Below are positions 17,601 through 25,392 of a DNA stretch of 32,160 bases, one piece after another. Location: positions 1-32,160 of IMG/VR virus record IMGVR_UViG_3300030333_005533; one strand, given 5' to 3'. Origin of the DNA: a virus. Positions within the stretch are counted from its first letter, which is position 1. Every line of letters begins with the position of its first letter. A program made the translations under genes and the position numbers. The notes beneath the pieces were generated by a model, which worked only from the letters and a program-made list of their open reading frames with translations, was not told the DNA's origin and did no database searches.

Positions 17601-20600
17601 CAAAGCTAGAGCTTCTCGAAGGAACACCGCATACGACGGTACGAGTGCTGCCGTTATCGAAGTCGAGCGACCCGGCGGCAATATGAGCAACAATCGTCTT
17701 TATGTTCATCGGTCTGGTTTCGGTCAGGAGACGTTATACGCCGTTAATCAGAATGGTCAGGTTGTCTCTTTTATGGATTATACAGTCAATCCATTACAGC
17801 GACTTGATAACGACTTTGGTGGCCTTAACCCGTTGGTGGAAATACCAGAGGCAGCGCGCTTGGGCAGGGGCGCTTTTGAACTAACACAAATTGACCAACC
17901 AAACATCAAGGTAACTAACTACGGTGTGGCTCTTGAGGCCGGCGGTCGTCTTCAGAACACGATGCTAAGGCACCTGCAATCACGATCTGGGTCAATAGAT
18001 GGTATAGCGTTTGCCGACAATGTAGCTGATTTAGGTAAAGGGCTACAAAAAGCGGCAGAGCGCGGTGACGGAGGGGTTGCTTATGTACCGGGAGAGCTTG
18101 TTCACGCTCACGAGGTTCACCCGTTCTTAGTAGAAAGAGCGCTGTCTCAAGGTAAGGCTGTTCCTCAGAACGTTCTTCGAGCATATCAACAGCGGCTCGG
18201 TTTGACTGATGATGTGGTAAACGAAGCGCTTCCTCAATACGAGCGGTTTCCAGAGTACCAAAGAGCCATTCGTGAGGTTCTCATGGAAGAAAACCTTGTC
18301 TGGCACGAGTCTCTCAAAAGGCAGGGGGCTATGGATGCGGAAAACGCTCCGTCGCTGGGCATTGAGCGTCTTGATCACTTGCGTGTTCAACAAAGACTAA
18401 GGCATGAGCGAAAACTCAAGCAAATTGAAGATGACTACAAAGCTAAAGTCGAAGAGGAAACAGCCGCTTTAGAGGAGAAGCTTCAAACGCCGGAAGAGTT
18501 ACAACGGGCAACAGCGGCCCTTGCTCGAGCTACACGAGTGCATGAAGGTACAATTAATGCACTAAACAAATTACGTGAAAAGACACGCCAGCAATATCAT
18601 TTAGACAAACGAGCTTTAGCCGATGAGCACAGATCCGTTAGAATTGCTACAACCCAAGAAATAGGCACCCTTATTGAGCAGCGAACTAGTATTGAATCTG
18701 TGCTTAACGACGGCATGGCTCACAGCAAACGTTGGTCAAGAAAGAAAATTAAAGACTGGCAGGAGACGATCACGGTAGCCGAAGAAGCGATTGCAAACGT
18801 CAACCGAAGCTACAGTGCAAAGCTTGGGGCGCTTACCAAAAAGCGCAACCTATTTAGAAGGCACAAAGGCAGAAAAGGTGGTCTAACCAAAAAACAATAT
18901 GACCAACTAAAGCAAGAGCTTGAACTAGCAAAAGAAGCGGAGTTGCAACCGCTAAAAGACACCCTCGCAAACGCACAAGCTAAGTTTGACCGCTTTAAAG
19001 GCCAGCGTGCAAAAGAGGGAGCACGAGCGGAAGGTTACAAAAACAGAATTAGCAACAAACGAGATGAGCTAGCTGGTTTAGATCGCTCTTTTGCAGACCG
19101 GCAAGTTGCGCTTAAGGAAGCGTTTGATGATGCTATGTTGGAAATTGATTCTAAAATTGAAAACGCCAACATAAAGCTTCAAGAGCATGGAAACAAAGCG
19201 GCACAAAAAGAATCTACTATACTCGAAAACTTAGCGAAAAAACGCGATAATCAAGTAAAAAAACAGCAACAGCGCTTTGAGCGAAATGATCAATATCTGG
19301 CGGCCGCTCAAGAGGTGATGCTTAGAAGCATTGCTAACTTAACACTGCGCCAGCGAGCAGTTTTATTTGGCGATATAGCAGAGGCTCCTAGATTAACAGA
19401 GTATGTGAGCCAGGTAAATAAATACGACGAAAAGACTGGGAAGTTTAGCTCCAGCTATATGGACCCGTTACATGGCAACAGGAGATTTCCTTACGAGCTT
19501 CCAGAAGGTGTTGAACCGCCTCGCTTTGACCTTGGGGCAAGGCTTGGAGCCATAATGGAGCGTATTAGGGTTGCTCCTGACGGTGTTATCCCAAGGCACT
19601 ATAAGTTGATTATAGAAATTGCCGAGCAAATGGTTAGAGACGAGGGCGGGCTTAATTTATCCAAGCGCGAGCTAACAAAGATTTCGCGCCAGCTTGGCGA
19701 CGTTGACGTGCCCGGCGATCTCGCTGCAACTGTTCGTGAGATTATTAAGCTTGGTGGCAAAGGCGGCGTAAACAAAATACGCCAAATTTATGCTGAAACA
19801 CTAATGTCTTTTATTTCGGATAATGCTCATGCCCGGTTGCTTGGAAGTGAAGCTGCACGAGGGCGTTTTCGTTCGTGGTTGCTTGACGAAAAAGGCTACA
19901 ACTTACCTGAGAAGCTTCTCGGTAAAAGGCATGTAAAGAGCAAGGAGTTTTCAAAAGAACAGTTTGGGCAGGGCCTGGACAAGCTTATTCAGAATTTTAG
20001 CCAGGGCCGCTCTAACGGCGGTGCTTTGTTTCGCATTTTCGATCCTGTTATTGTGCGTGGGGGTAAATCATTTCGCTTATCTCAAATTTTTGATGAGTGG
20101 GCTTTGACAGAAGCCAAAGGAACCGTTCTTACAGACGCTGTGTCGTCGTCGTTAAATACGATGAGCCATATGATGGCACGTCATGTAGAAGGCCGGATGA
20201 GCGCAAGAATAGTAGCCGAAGAAGTATCCGGCATTAAAGGCTGGTTCGACGACGGAATGACCGTAGATTACGGTGAGGGTTTATACCTTTACCATAAACA
20301 GCACGGTCGCTTTCCTGCCGTACTCAAAGGCAAGGGAAGTGATTTTGATGTGTTTATCCAAAGCCCGGAGTACATGGCAGAATTATCGAAACGAATTGGT
20401 AAAGACGGTGTAGACTTAGTCAAAACAGCAGCAAAAATGTACAATGATGGTTACACAACTCTTGACAACACAATTCCGTCAATGAGCGATATTGGGGCGT
20501 CTTCTCACAGTGTTTATGAACGAGGCGCTGGCTTGGCTCGAGGCAAGCTTCCGGTAATGGTTGATGACCTTTCTTCGTTAGGCGAAACACTGGGAATTAA

Positions 20601-22434
20601 TTCTAACACGTATGTAGACACTGGCTTGCGATCAACGCTTGGCTGGCTTCACGAAACGGCGCAGTTGTTACAGTATGACACCCCTTTTATGACTGGAATG
20701 GCACAGCACATTAAGATGAACCTTACGGCGTTAAGGCCGGCAACCGCTGTTAATAACGTCATGTCTAATTATTACAACAAATTAGCTCACGACGGTGTTG
20801 ATCCTGTTACAGGGCTTATCCAGTTGTTTCAGACCATCGAGCTTGGAAAGAAAGCAAAATGGGCTCCAGACACAATAAGCCCTGATGTTTTAGCTGATTT
20901 TAACTACCTAAGAGACACGGGTTTTGATTGGGCTACGTTTATTGACGCTGAAGTTGCCGGGGCGGTTACACACGGAATTAAAAACGCCAATGCGCCAACA
21001 AACAGATCCGCACTGATGGACTTTATTCAAAACCTTACCCATCAAGGACGCATTGGGTCGTGGGATCTTCCTTTGGGTGTTGCTCCGACCGTCCGCAGTC
21101 TTACAAAGAATTTAATTGAAGCTTATCGGCAGGGCGACATTATCTTTAAAGTAGACACATCCATCCGTGAAATGGCTCGCACTCGAGAAGCTCTTGGAAA
21201 ATTAAGCCCTGGCAAAAGGGTTACTTTAAGAGATGTAAATACTGGTTATCTTTTAGGACGCGTGTTTAGGCTTAAAAATGGAAAGTTTGAGTTTGTAAAT
21301 CCGCGTGGAAAAAGAACTGTTGTTGACTCTATTGATCACCCGCTTATTAATCAGGCCAGAGCCCAATCGGCTATGGGCAAAGCAAACGCTCGTTATGTTG
21401 ACTTTGCTGACGCACAGGCACTCTTGCGAGTTGTGAAAAAATATGACTTTGCAATAGGTGGCCCGTTTAGAACGTGGATTTGGAAGACGGTAGATATTCC
21501 GGGCATTAAGAAGGGTATTGTTTACCATACCTTCTTTGATGATTTTCCAATGATGACAAACGACCCTCTGATTTTTAACGAGCTAATGCTTGATGCAATG
21601 GGTGCTTCGGCTCGTAGATCGTTAGTAGCAAACGTTTATGATCACGTCGAGGCAGACGACAAATTCAAGCGCAGGATGATTCCTCAATACCAACAAATGA
21701 CCGCCGATTTTAAAGGTGAAAAAAGCTATACAACTGTAGGCCAACGAAATTTCGCCTCCGGCCTGTGGACAATACTTCAGGCGTTTGAGCTTGAAGCTGG
21801 CTCAATGGGTAAGGCTGAACACGGTCTTCGCGGTGAGGGCAGGGCTCAACTGCAAAAAAGACTAAGACGCCAAAAGGGTGGTGCGCAGCTAGTTGTTGAA
21901 AACGTGCTGTTGGATAAGGGAATTTTACTTGGAATGCTGGATACCTACACAACCGGCAGAACCAAAACAGGTAAAGAGCTTGGTGATGAAACTGACTGGA
22001 AACAGACATTGTCTGATTACGCTTGGAATTTCGCGGACATGCTTATGCCCGGTTACCAAGTAGCCGGAATTGATTCAGCGGCAACTGTAATAAACCCTTT
22101 AAGTTATTTTAGTAGGTCTGAATTGGACAGGCGAATGGACCCGCAACAACACACAAGAACCGACGCTCACTTGTTAAAGAACCTGTTTGGTCATCGCGTT
22201 TCGCAATATGATCCTAAAACCCAATTACGAGCATGGAAACAAGCGGTTAGTGAGTTGCACAGAATAAAAGAAAATAAAGCCGAGACAATTAACGCTAATT
22301 TAGATGCTAGCTCCGAGCAAAGGCTTGCTAAATTAAGACGCTTAGATCAGTGGTTTCAAGCGGTTATTACTGAGTTTGACGAGGCCTTTATAGAAATGAA
22401 GCAATACGTTGGCGAAAGGACCGTTGATGAGTAA
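14653..22434 (+). CDS. Giant ejection/internal virion protein (2,593 residues)
   Basis: ATG 14653 is preferred to ATG 14647 because GGGAG (14642-14646) is six bases upstream of it, and because it gives an 8-nt overlap with the preceding TAG. By residue: helical basic N terminus; Pro-rich stretch at about 70-100; helical region at 110-400; weakly hydrophobic Ala/Gly helices at about 424-455, 557-580, 645-680 and 785-825 that could insert in membranes; a globular part at about 940-1100; a long Lys/Glu-rich coiled coil at 1240-1560; and a C-terminal helical part of about 900 residues with conserved-looking aromatic clusters. T7 gp16 (about 1,300 residues) and other giant podovirus virion proteins hold the same position and form the trans-envelope channel. 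I see no polymerase, protease or nuclease motif. Related C-terminal regions are often labelled as large polyvalent-protein domains; that link is not proven here. Confidence 0.65.
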   Translation: MSSILEAQKAFHDRFVEVRKRRPKRSEVINYFKKSGVDINALSQGAIPRGPFQKYKSLRDKFVPTQTIDEYFAEPVAVSPDPAPDLPPGRETIPIGVPTQQLDERQQIDAQFADVTRQIQERFPDLEPVAELTMDPEVLMSSIPGVEPELINLAKQTPNGMTLLKSLEALRLVGENQRQEALLETQRKRKAATDWFRKRNRATRPRPPGLEAANREALRLRRSLDAARLRYNEMALETKGMTTLKQMAESAGSVREYLYNLAENNPDYRAAVEEARRPLSGRSGSYSHNLRGTFGALHRLLAAQSRFDAADLRKKELIAEWENVPVDESELPGEIEAKKELALLDRRIDEVTNELQRIDTMGGDESMGEGERASSVLWRTLSDLKRRKAETQRHVENFALYGMAEPNDMIPYDVAGMLGEWGGTGLGTSASLGAFASELVGFAPTAAVAELLDVIPGVDSTTAYYEEPAYDESGQPIMEPKRDPETGAVIMEKGADGNERPVMQQKTIRRVFGVGNLLTEGAPEHLRSDTFKAMTDGWFENVDVQENQAGDRLGEAAVEDGAMLITGIAHLVGAFLPGPSTLLNTEARGKVYTPEELKEVLQSPRGWDKFMYKLEEGYSSHKDLVPKMMGAMVQIIANPTKSWNTQPVTTVLTLLPFMQLLSKAGVAKAGLAVAELESLAAKMGVNEKAYGLPRSVIDNVNRHVQRVLTSPEGALATNKWLQALLSNKLVTGLRRNRDLQKAVDENPTLKQRLKERGESAKIFKKGSEVVDYAAEVGLLNPWLKKGLLYGTMANALENHHWDTADPYLAFALFAGIPGGLALTRSRAPDAQTAAWNRMMADIASQSDPLMADVAQSVKTQTTAAGNKVKADVAKLAEERQRILDDGGVLYDTNQVPYNTSTIYKIKANALAEVDAASAKPGSRLNQAEENLNAVEKDIAGRAEAWDHLPGESIPVEVVGLGTFDNLLSPTTIDNVAAFIADVNKARASRRNTAYDGTSAAVIEVERPGGNMSNNRLYVHRSGFGQETLYAVNQNGQVVSFMDYTVNPLQRLDNDFGGLNPLVEIPEAARLGRGAFELTQIDQPNIKVTNYGVALEAGGRLQNTMLRHLQSRSGSIDGIAFADNVADLGKGLQKAAERGDGGVAYVPGELVHAHEVHPFLVERALSQGKAVPQNVLRAYQQRLGLTDDVVNEALPQYERFPEYQRAIREVLMEENLVWHESLKRQGAMDAENAPSLGIERLDHLRVQQRLRHERKLKQIEDDYKAKVEEETAALEEKLQTPEELQRATAALARATRVHEGTINALNKLREKTRQQYHLDKRALADEHRSVRIATTQEIGTLIEQRTSIESVLNDGMAHSKRWSRKKIKDWQETITVAEEAIANVNRSYSAKLGALTKKRNLFRRHKGRKGGLTKKQYDQLKQELELAKEAELQPLKDTLANAQAKFDRFKGQRAKEGARAEGYKNRISNKRDELAGLDRSFADRQVALKEAFDDAMLEIDSKIENANIKLQEHGNKAAQKESTILENLAKKRDNQVKKQQQRFERNDQYLAAAQEVMLRSIANLTLRQRAVLFGDIAEAPRLTEYVSQVNKYDEKTGKFSSSYMDPLHGNRRFPYELPEGVEPPRFDLGARLGAIMERIRVAPDGVIPRHYKLIIEIAEQMVRDEGGLNLSKRELTKISRQLGDVDVPGDLAATVREIIKLGGKGGVNKIRQIYAETLMSFISDNAHARLLGSEAARGRFRSWLLDEKGYNLPEKLLGKRHVKSKEFSKEQFGQGLDKLIQNFSQGRSNGGALFRIFDPVIVRGGKSFRLSQIFDEWALTEAKGTVLTDAVSSSLNTMSHMMARHVEGRMSARIVAEEVSGIKGWFDDGMTVDYGEGLYLYHKQHGRFPAVLKGKGSDFDVFIQSPEYMAELSKRIGKDGVDLVKTAAKMYNDGYTTLDNTIPSMSDIGASSHSVYERGAGLARGKLPVMVDDLSSLGETLGINSNTYVDTGLRSTLGWLHETAQLLQYDTPFMTGMAQHIKMNLTALRPATAVNNVMSNYYNKLAHDGVDPVTGLIQLFQTIELGKKAKWAPDTISPDVLADFNYLRDTGFDWATFIDAEVAGAVTHGIKNANAPTNRSALMDFIQNLTHQGRIGSWDLPLGVAPTVRSLTKNLIEAYRQGDIIFKVDTSIREMARTREALGKLSPGKRVTLRDVNTGYLLGRVFRLKNGKFEFVNPRGKRTVVDSIDHPLINQARAQSAMGKANARYVDFADAQALLRVVKKYDFAIGGPFRTWIWKTVDIPGIKKGIVYHTFFDDFPMMTNDPLIFNELMLDAMGASARRSLVANVYDHVEADDKFKRRMIPQYQQMTADFKGEKSYTTVGQRNFASGLWTILQAFELEAGSMGKAEHGLRGEGRAQLQKRLRRQKGGAQLVVENVLLDKGILLGMLDTYTTGRTKTGKELGDETDWKQTLSDYAWNFADMLMPGYQVAGIDSAATVINPLSYFSRSELDRRMDPQQHTRTDAHLLKNLFGHRVSQYDPKTQLRAWKQAVSELHRIKENKAETINANLDASSEQRLAKLRRLDQWFQAVITEFDEAFIEMKQYVGERTVDE

Positions 22435-23014
22435 GACAGTGTTTTTAGATCGACAGCACGCTGGCCAGATCCGCAAGCCATCTGACCAAGGTGCATACTC
22501 ACGGCTGGTGGGGCGACACGAGTCTGACATGGTGCTTGACTACTTGGCAGCAGCAGAGCGCAAGCTTAGGCAGCTAGGCATCAACGTCATCAACATCAGT
22601 GACGGTCGCTACTCGGAGCGCCACGCCAGGGTTCTCGAGTACGCCAATATGGCAGGTGGTACATCGGTCTATATTGCTGCGCACCTGAACGCCGGGAAAG
22701 GTGATTACGGCGCTGCGTTTTATGACCACCGAAGCACAATGGGTAAGAACTGCGCTAACTTTATTGCTGACGCTTTAGTGGAAGAGTGCCCTGAGCTTGA
22801 GCGTGCTTTGACTCGGCCCGCTCAGCCCAACGACTGGACAACTCATGCGTTCAATACCATCAAGGGCGTTTTTGTGGGCAAACCGTGTGGTATTTGTTTC
22901 GAGCCGTGCTTTGTAGACAACGAGGCACATATTCCGTTATTAGAGCCTAGAGGTCTTGAGCGCATTGGTGATGCTCTGGCGCTCGGCATAAACAATTGGA
23001 TGGAAAACCGATGA
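22427..23014 (+). CDS. Endolysin, N-acetylmuramoyl-L-alanine amidase (Amidase_3 type)
   Basis: 195 residues. ATG 22427 is chosen over the in-frame TTG at 22409 because AAAGGA lies six bases upstream and because it makes the 8-nt ATGAGTAA overlap with the giant gene. The Amidase_3 pattern is visible: zinc ligands His11 (Asp-Arg-Gln-His-Ala-Gly), Glu32 (Gly-Arg-His-Glu-Ser-Asp) and His86 (Ala-Ala-His-Leu-Asn-Ala), and catalytic Glu159 (Cys-Phe-Glu-Pro-Cys-Phe). The enzyme cuts the bond between MurNAc and L-Ala in peptidoglycan. No signal peptide is present, so it needs a holin to reach the wall. The holin-like gene lies 1.9 kb downstream, beyond tail genes. The DNA is visibly more GC-rich than the giant gene before it. 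Confidence 0.85.
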   Translation: MSKTVFLDRQHAGQIRKPSDQGAYSRLVGRHESDMVLDYLAAAERKLRQLGINVINISDGRYSERHARVLEYANMAGGTSVYIAAHLNAGKGDYGAAFYDHRSTMGKNCANFIADALVEECPELERALTRPAQPNDWTTHAFNTIKGVFVGKPCGICFEPCFVDNEAHIPLLEPRGLERIGDALALGINNWMENR

Positions 23015-23193
23015 GTGACGAACAGAAATTATGGGACGAAGTGAGAGAAGAGGTGCGGGCACGCCGGCAGACGTTTGGCTCTGGCCGAGCGATGAGTGCG
23101 TACATTGATGGAGAAGTTGCGCGTCGTATGGCCGAGCTAAAACCTAAGAAGAAAGCTGCACCCAAAAAGAAAGCAGCGGCCAAGAAAAAATGA
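23011..23193 (+). CDS. Small protein with histone-H1-like Lys/Ala tail
   Basis: 60 residues. ATG 23011 is chosen because it forms an ATGA overlap with the amidase stop and has TGGA six bases upstream; an in-frame TTG at 22996 is less likely. Residues 1-48 are an acidic then amphipathic helix, and residues 49-60 continue as a Lys/Ala/Pro tail of Lys-Lys-Lys-Ala-Ala repeats resembling the C-terminal tails of H1-like proteins. Such a tail could bind DNA, RNA or membrane phospholipid. The family is not recognised. The stop overlaps the LamG gene start (ATGA, 23190-23193). Confidence 0.55.
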   Translation: MSDEQKLWDEVREEVRARRQTFGSGRAMSAYIDGEVARRMAELKPKKKAAPKKKAAAKKK

Positions 23194-24572
23194 GACGTAA
23201 ACACCTCCTTGCGGCAGAACAATCAAGACGGGGCTCTGCGACTGGTTCATCAGCGCTTTACCCAACTGGTGGCGCTGAAGTAAGGCTGGAAAAGAATAGT
23301 GCTAATGCGGCCACTGGTGTTTGGTATGATGTATCTACGAATGCCAACAACGGAACAGCAACCACCGCATCAACTCTAGCTGACTTTTATTTTAACGCTG
23401 CAGGCAAAGCTGCCAATGAAATGGTTGATTTGGCTAGCGTGCTAAGCGCAAACGACCCAACAAAAACATTTACGGTAACGTTTTGGGCAAAGAACGAAAG
23501 CGCTATAGGTGACAACTGTATTATTATGTCAACGCGCCAGGTTGGCACAAGCGGCAACGGATGGAAGGTTCAAGATTTCCCTTCCGCTGTTCCCAATCCT
23601 GATTACGAGTGGGTGTCAACCACGGCTCCATCAGTAGGCAAAGGGCCGCTTATCCCGGAGGGCATTGGCTTAGGTTGGGCATTTCTTGCTTTTACTTGGG
23701 AGCCTGGGACGCCAAATACTGTAAAGGGATATAAGAATGGCGTGCTTACGGGAACGGTAGATCCTGCTACTTTTGCAGCAAGCACTCAGCCCTTGCGCTT
23801 GTTCCGGGGGCTTTATTCTGGCAATAGCTGGACCGGTTATTTAGACACCTTGCGTGTTTACAACCGCCTTTTAACTGTTGATGAGTTACTAAGGGATTAC
23901 CATGCTGGCAAGCCGACACACTCGGTAGCCGTGACGACGGAAAACTTAGTCAGCCAATATATGCCTAGCGGCCAAACATCATCAGCATGGACTGATTCGG
24001 TTGGCTCCAACAACATGACTGGTGTGGTGACTGACCCGCCAGAGTTTGATGGTGATGATTATTACACGATTGGTAAACCAGCCGACCTAAACTTTACCGG
24101 GGCTTTTACTATTGAAGCCTGGTGCTCGCAAAACCATGATTCATCGCAGGGGTCAGAGCGAGTTGTGTCTAAAGACAATGTTGGGCAGCGATCGCTGTAC
24201 ATGACGATGCGAGATAATACTGGCAAAGCAGAAGCCGGCTTATGGCATACTGGTGCAGGCGCTGGAGCGCCAAGTACGGCTCTGACCTCGACCTCAAACT
24301 ACACAAATGGCGACTGGCATCATTTTGTTGTTGTGAACTACGGAGCGGGGCAGCCGTTTCAAATGTGGGTTGATGGCGTACTTGAGGATGAAGACGCCAC
24401 GGGAGGCGGGGTCATGCAGGCTAGCCCCTTGATAGACTGGGAAGTCGGGCGAGCGCAAAATTCAACAGACTACCTTGAGGGACGCTGCGACACCGTGCGC
24501 TTTTACAACGCTGCATTGAGCCCAGAGCAGATTATTAATAACTACCAAGCCGGCTTGCCGGTACATCCATAG
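23190..24572 (+). CDS. Tail protein with two LamG/concanavalin A-like domains
   Basis: 460 residues. Two successive lectin-like jelly-roll domains (about 25-245 and 250-458) each end with the LamG_3 hallmark: Gly-Tyr-Leu-Asp-Thr-Leu-Arg-Val-Tyr-Asn-Arg near residue 225 and Cys-Asp-Thr-Val-Arg-Phe-Tyr-Asn-Ala near 435, then a short helix and a closing Tyr-x-Ala-Gly-x-Pro. Phe-Thr-Val-Thr-Phe-Trp-Ala and Phe-Thr-Ile-Glu-Ala-Trp mark the same beta strand in each copy. Such domains bind glycans, so a receptor-binding or capsid-decorating role is likely. There is no signal peptide, which argues for a virion protein. An ATGA overlap couples it to the Lys-rich ORF. Confidence 0.75.
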   Translation: MRRKHLLAAEQSRRGSATGSSALYPTGGAEVRLEKNSANAATGVWYDVSTNANNGTATTASTLADFYFNAAGKAANEMVDLASVLSANDPTKTFTVTFWAKNESAIGDNCIIMSTRQVGTSGNGWKVQDFPSAVPNPDYEWVSTTAPSVGKGPLIPEGIGLGWAFLAFTWEPGTPNTVKGYKNGVLTGTVDPATFAASTQPLRLFRGLYSGNSWTGYLDTLRVYNRLLTVDELLRDYHAGKPTHSVAVTTENLVSQYMPSGQTSSAWTDSVGSNNMTGVVTDPPEFDGDDYYTIGKPADLNFTGAFTIEAWCSQNHDSSQGSERVVSKDNVGQRSLYMTMRDNTGKAEAGLWHTGAGAGAPSTALTSTSNYTNGDWHHFVVVNYGAGQPFQMWVDGVLEDEDATGGGVMQASPLIDWEVGRAQNSTDYLEGRCDTVRFYNAALSPEQIINNYQAGLPVHP

Positions 24573-24580
24573 GAAAGACA

Positions 24581-24955
24581 ATGGCTGATTTTAATAGAGT
24601 ATTACAAAAGAACAATCCTGTATGGAACTCGCAGACTCGAGTAGTGGAAAATACGTTTTCAGGGACTACGCTTGATCTCAACGATGGCTCAACCAACATT
24701 CGGCCTGATACGAATTACATGATTCTTTATAACTCCGGTGTAAACAATGTTACCTTGTCGCAATTGGTCAGCAATGGTGCGGGCGGTGTCGCTGCTGTAG
24801 TAAATGGAATTGTAGTTGTTCCGGGTGCGTCGTTTGAAATTGCTGTTGATTACGGCGCTAAGAACCTTGTGGGTAAAAGAGAAGGTGAAGGCGTCGGAAT
24901 CCGTGCTACCGGAACTGCTGCACAAAAGTTTATTTGCACTTACTTTACATCTTAA
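24581..24955 (+). CDS. Small beta-rich structural protein
   Basis: 124 residues with AGGAAAG well placed before the ATG. The sequence is beta-rich without Cys clusters or catalytic motifs (Thr-Asn-Tyr-Met-Ile-Leu-Tyr-Asn, then Val-Val-Asn-Gly-Ile-Val-Val-Val-Pro-Gly-Ala-Ser-Phe), a pattern seen in small phage decoration or tail-tip proteins. Its position between the LamG protein and the holin-like gene fits a late virion product. The family is not recognised. Confidence 0.55.
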   Translation: MADFNRVLQKNNPVWNSQTRVVENTFSGTTLDLNDGSTNIRPDTNYMILYNSGVNNVTLSQLVSNGAGGVAAVVNGIVVVPGASFEIAVDYGAKNLVGKREGEGVGIRATGTAAQKFICTYFTS

Positions 24956-24964
24956 GGAGACGTT

Positions 24965-25192
24965 ATGTCTGGTAAATTAGCATCACGAAAATTGTGGCTT
25001 AGCATTGCTGCAGCCGTTCTTCCTCTTATTTCAAAGGCTATTTGGCCTGACCTCGATACCACGGTTATTGTGACCAGTGTGATCGGAGCCGTGGCTGGTG
25101 TTATGGGTATCAGCATGGAAGACGTAGCGAAGCAGAAGCGCGCTGCTGTAGAGGCGGCTGCGGCCCCTTTGGACAAGCCCTCCGAGGGCTAA
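24965..25192 (+). CDS. Holin-like membrane protein
   Basis: 75 residues with AAGGAGA upstream of the ATG. A short basic N terminus (Ser-Arg-Lys-Leu-Trp) is followed by two hydrophobic segments (about 10-27 and 33-50) separated by Trp-Pro-Asp-Leu-Asp, then a charged helix and an Ala-rich end. This layout is common in small phage holins, which permeabilise the inner membrane so that the endolysin can act. The last codons contain a slippery heptamer and hairpin (25165-25190) that could direct some ribosomes into another frame. Confidence 0.6.
   Translation: MSGKLASRKLWLSIAAAVLPLISKAIWPDLDTTVIVTSVIGAVAGVMGISMEDVAKQKRAAVEAAAAPLDKPSEG
25165..25190 (+). other. Candidate -1 ribosomal frameshift site
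   Basis: In the frame of the holin-like gene, 25165-25171 reads C CCT TTG, a perfect X_XXY_YYZ heptamer in which both tRNAs can re-pair after slipping back one base. After a 4-nt spacer, 25176-25181 (AGCCCT) pairs with 25185-25190 (AGGGCT) around a CCG loop, ending next to the stop codon. Heptamer, spacer and hairpin are seen directly; frameshifting itself is inferred. Confidence 0.4.
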
Positions 25193-25392
25193 AACAGGTA
25201 GCGTTAGATGCTGGAGACGTTGGGGGTCTTGATCTCAGTCTTGCTGGGAATACTGATCGGTGGGACGCTGGCCTCAGTGCTCGCCATCGCATCGGCAAAG
25301 AACTTGATCTCACAGCTTCCTTGGAAGCAGGAGCGCAATGGGGGCAAGAAGCAGACTGGCGTGGCTTAGTGGGTGTCAAATGGCGCTGGTAA
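25171..25392 (+). CDS. Start-less beta-type ORF, probable -1 frame extension of the holin-like protein
   Basis: This frame is open from 25051 to the TAA at 25390-25392 but has no ATG or GTG, and no TTG, that could start most of it. If ribosomes slip at 25165-25171 they join 69 holin residues to 73 new ones, a 142-residue fusion. The new part looks like a protein: alternating strands (Leu-Asp-Leu-Ser-Leu-Ala-Gly; Trp-Asp-Ala-Gly-Leu-Ser-Ala-Arg; Leu-Asp-Leu-Thr-Ala-Ser-Leu) and a Lys-Trp-Arg-Trp end with a terminal aromatic, as in outer-membrane strands. Codons are rich in G at the first position. It overlaps the 53-residue membrane ORF in a different frame. One or both may be real. Confidence 0.4.
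   Translation, partial: GQALRGLKQVALDAGDVGGLDLSLAGNTDRWDAGLSARHRIGKELDLTASLEAGAQWGQEADWRGLVGVKWRW
25208..25369 (+). CDS. Small 53-residue membrane protein, possible lysis accessory
   Basis: The ATG at 25208 starts 53 codons with a weak SD (AGGT) upstream. Residues 5-31 are a strongly hydrophobic Leu/Ile/Val helix, followed by Lys-Asn-Leu and a basic C terminus (Trp-Lys-Gln-Glu-Arg-Asn-Gly-Gly-Lys-Lys). One membrane anchor with a short basic tail, just after a holin-like gene, suggests a holin partner or a minimal spanin-type component, but no lipobox is seen. It is in the same frame as the holin-like gene and overlaps a second protein-like frame over its whole length. Confidence 0.45.
   Translation: MLETLGVLISVLLGILIGGTLASVLAIASAKNLISQLPWKQERNGGKKQTGVA

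Noticed and set aside
25189-25199. Short match between the window start and 25189 (CTAAAACAGG)
   Set aside because: Only about 10 nt long and in unrelated contexts, one being a capsid codon series and the other a stop region; chance is sufficient.
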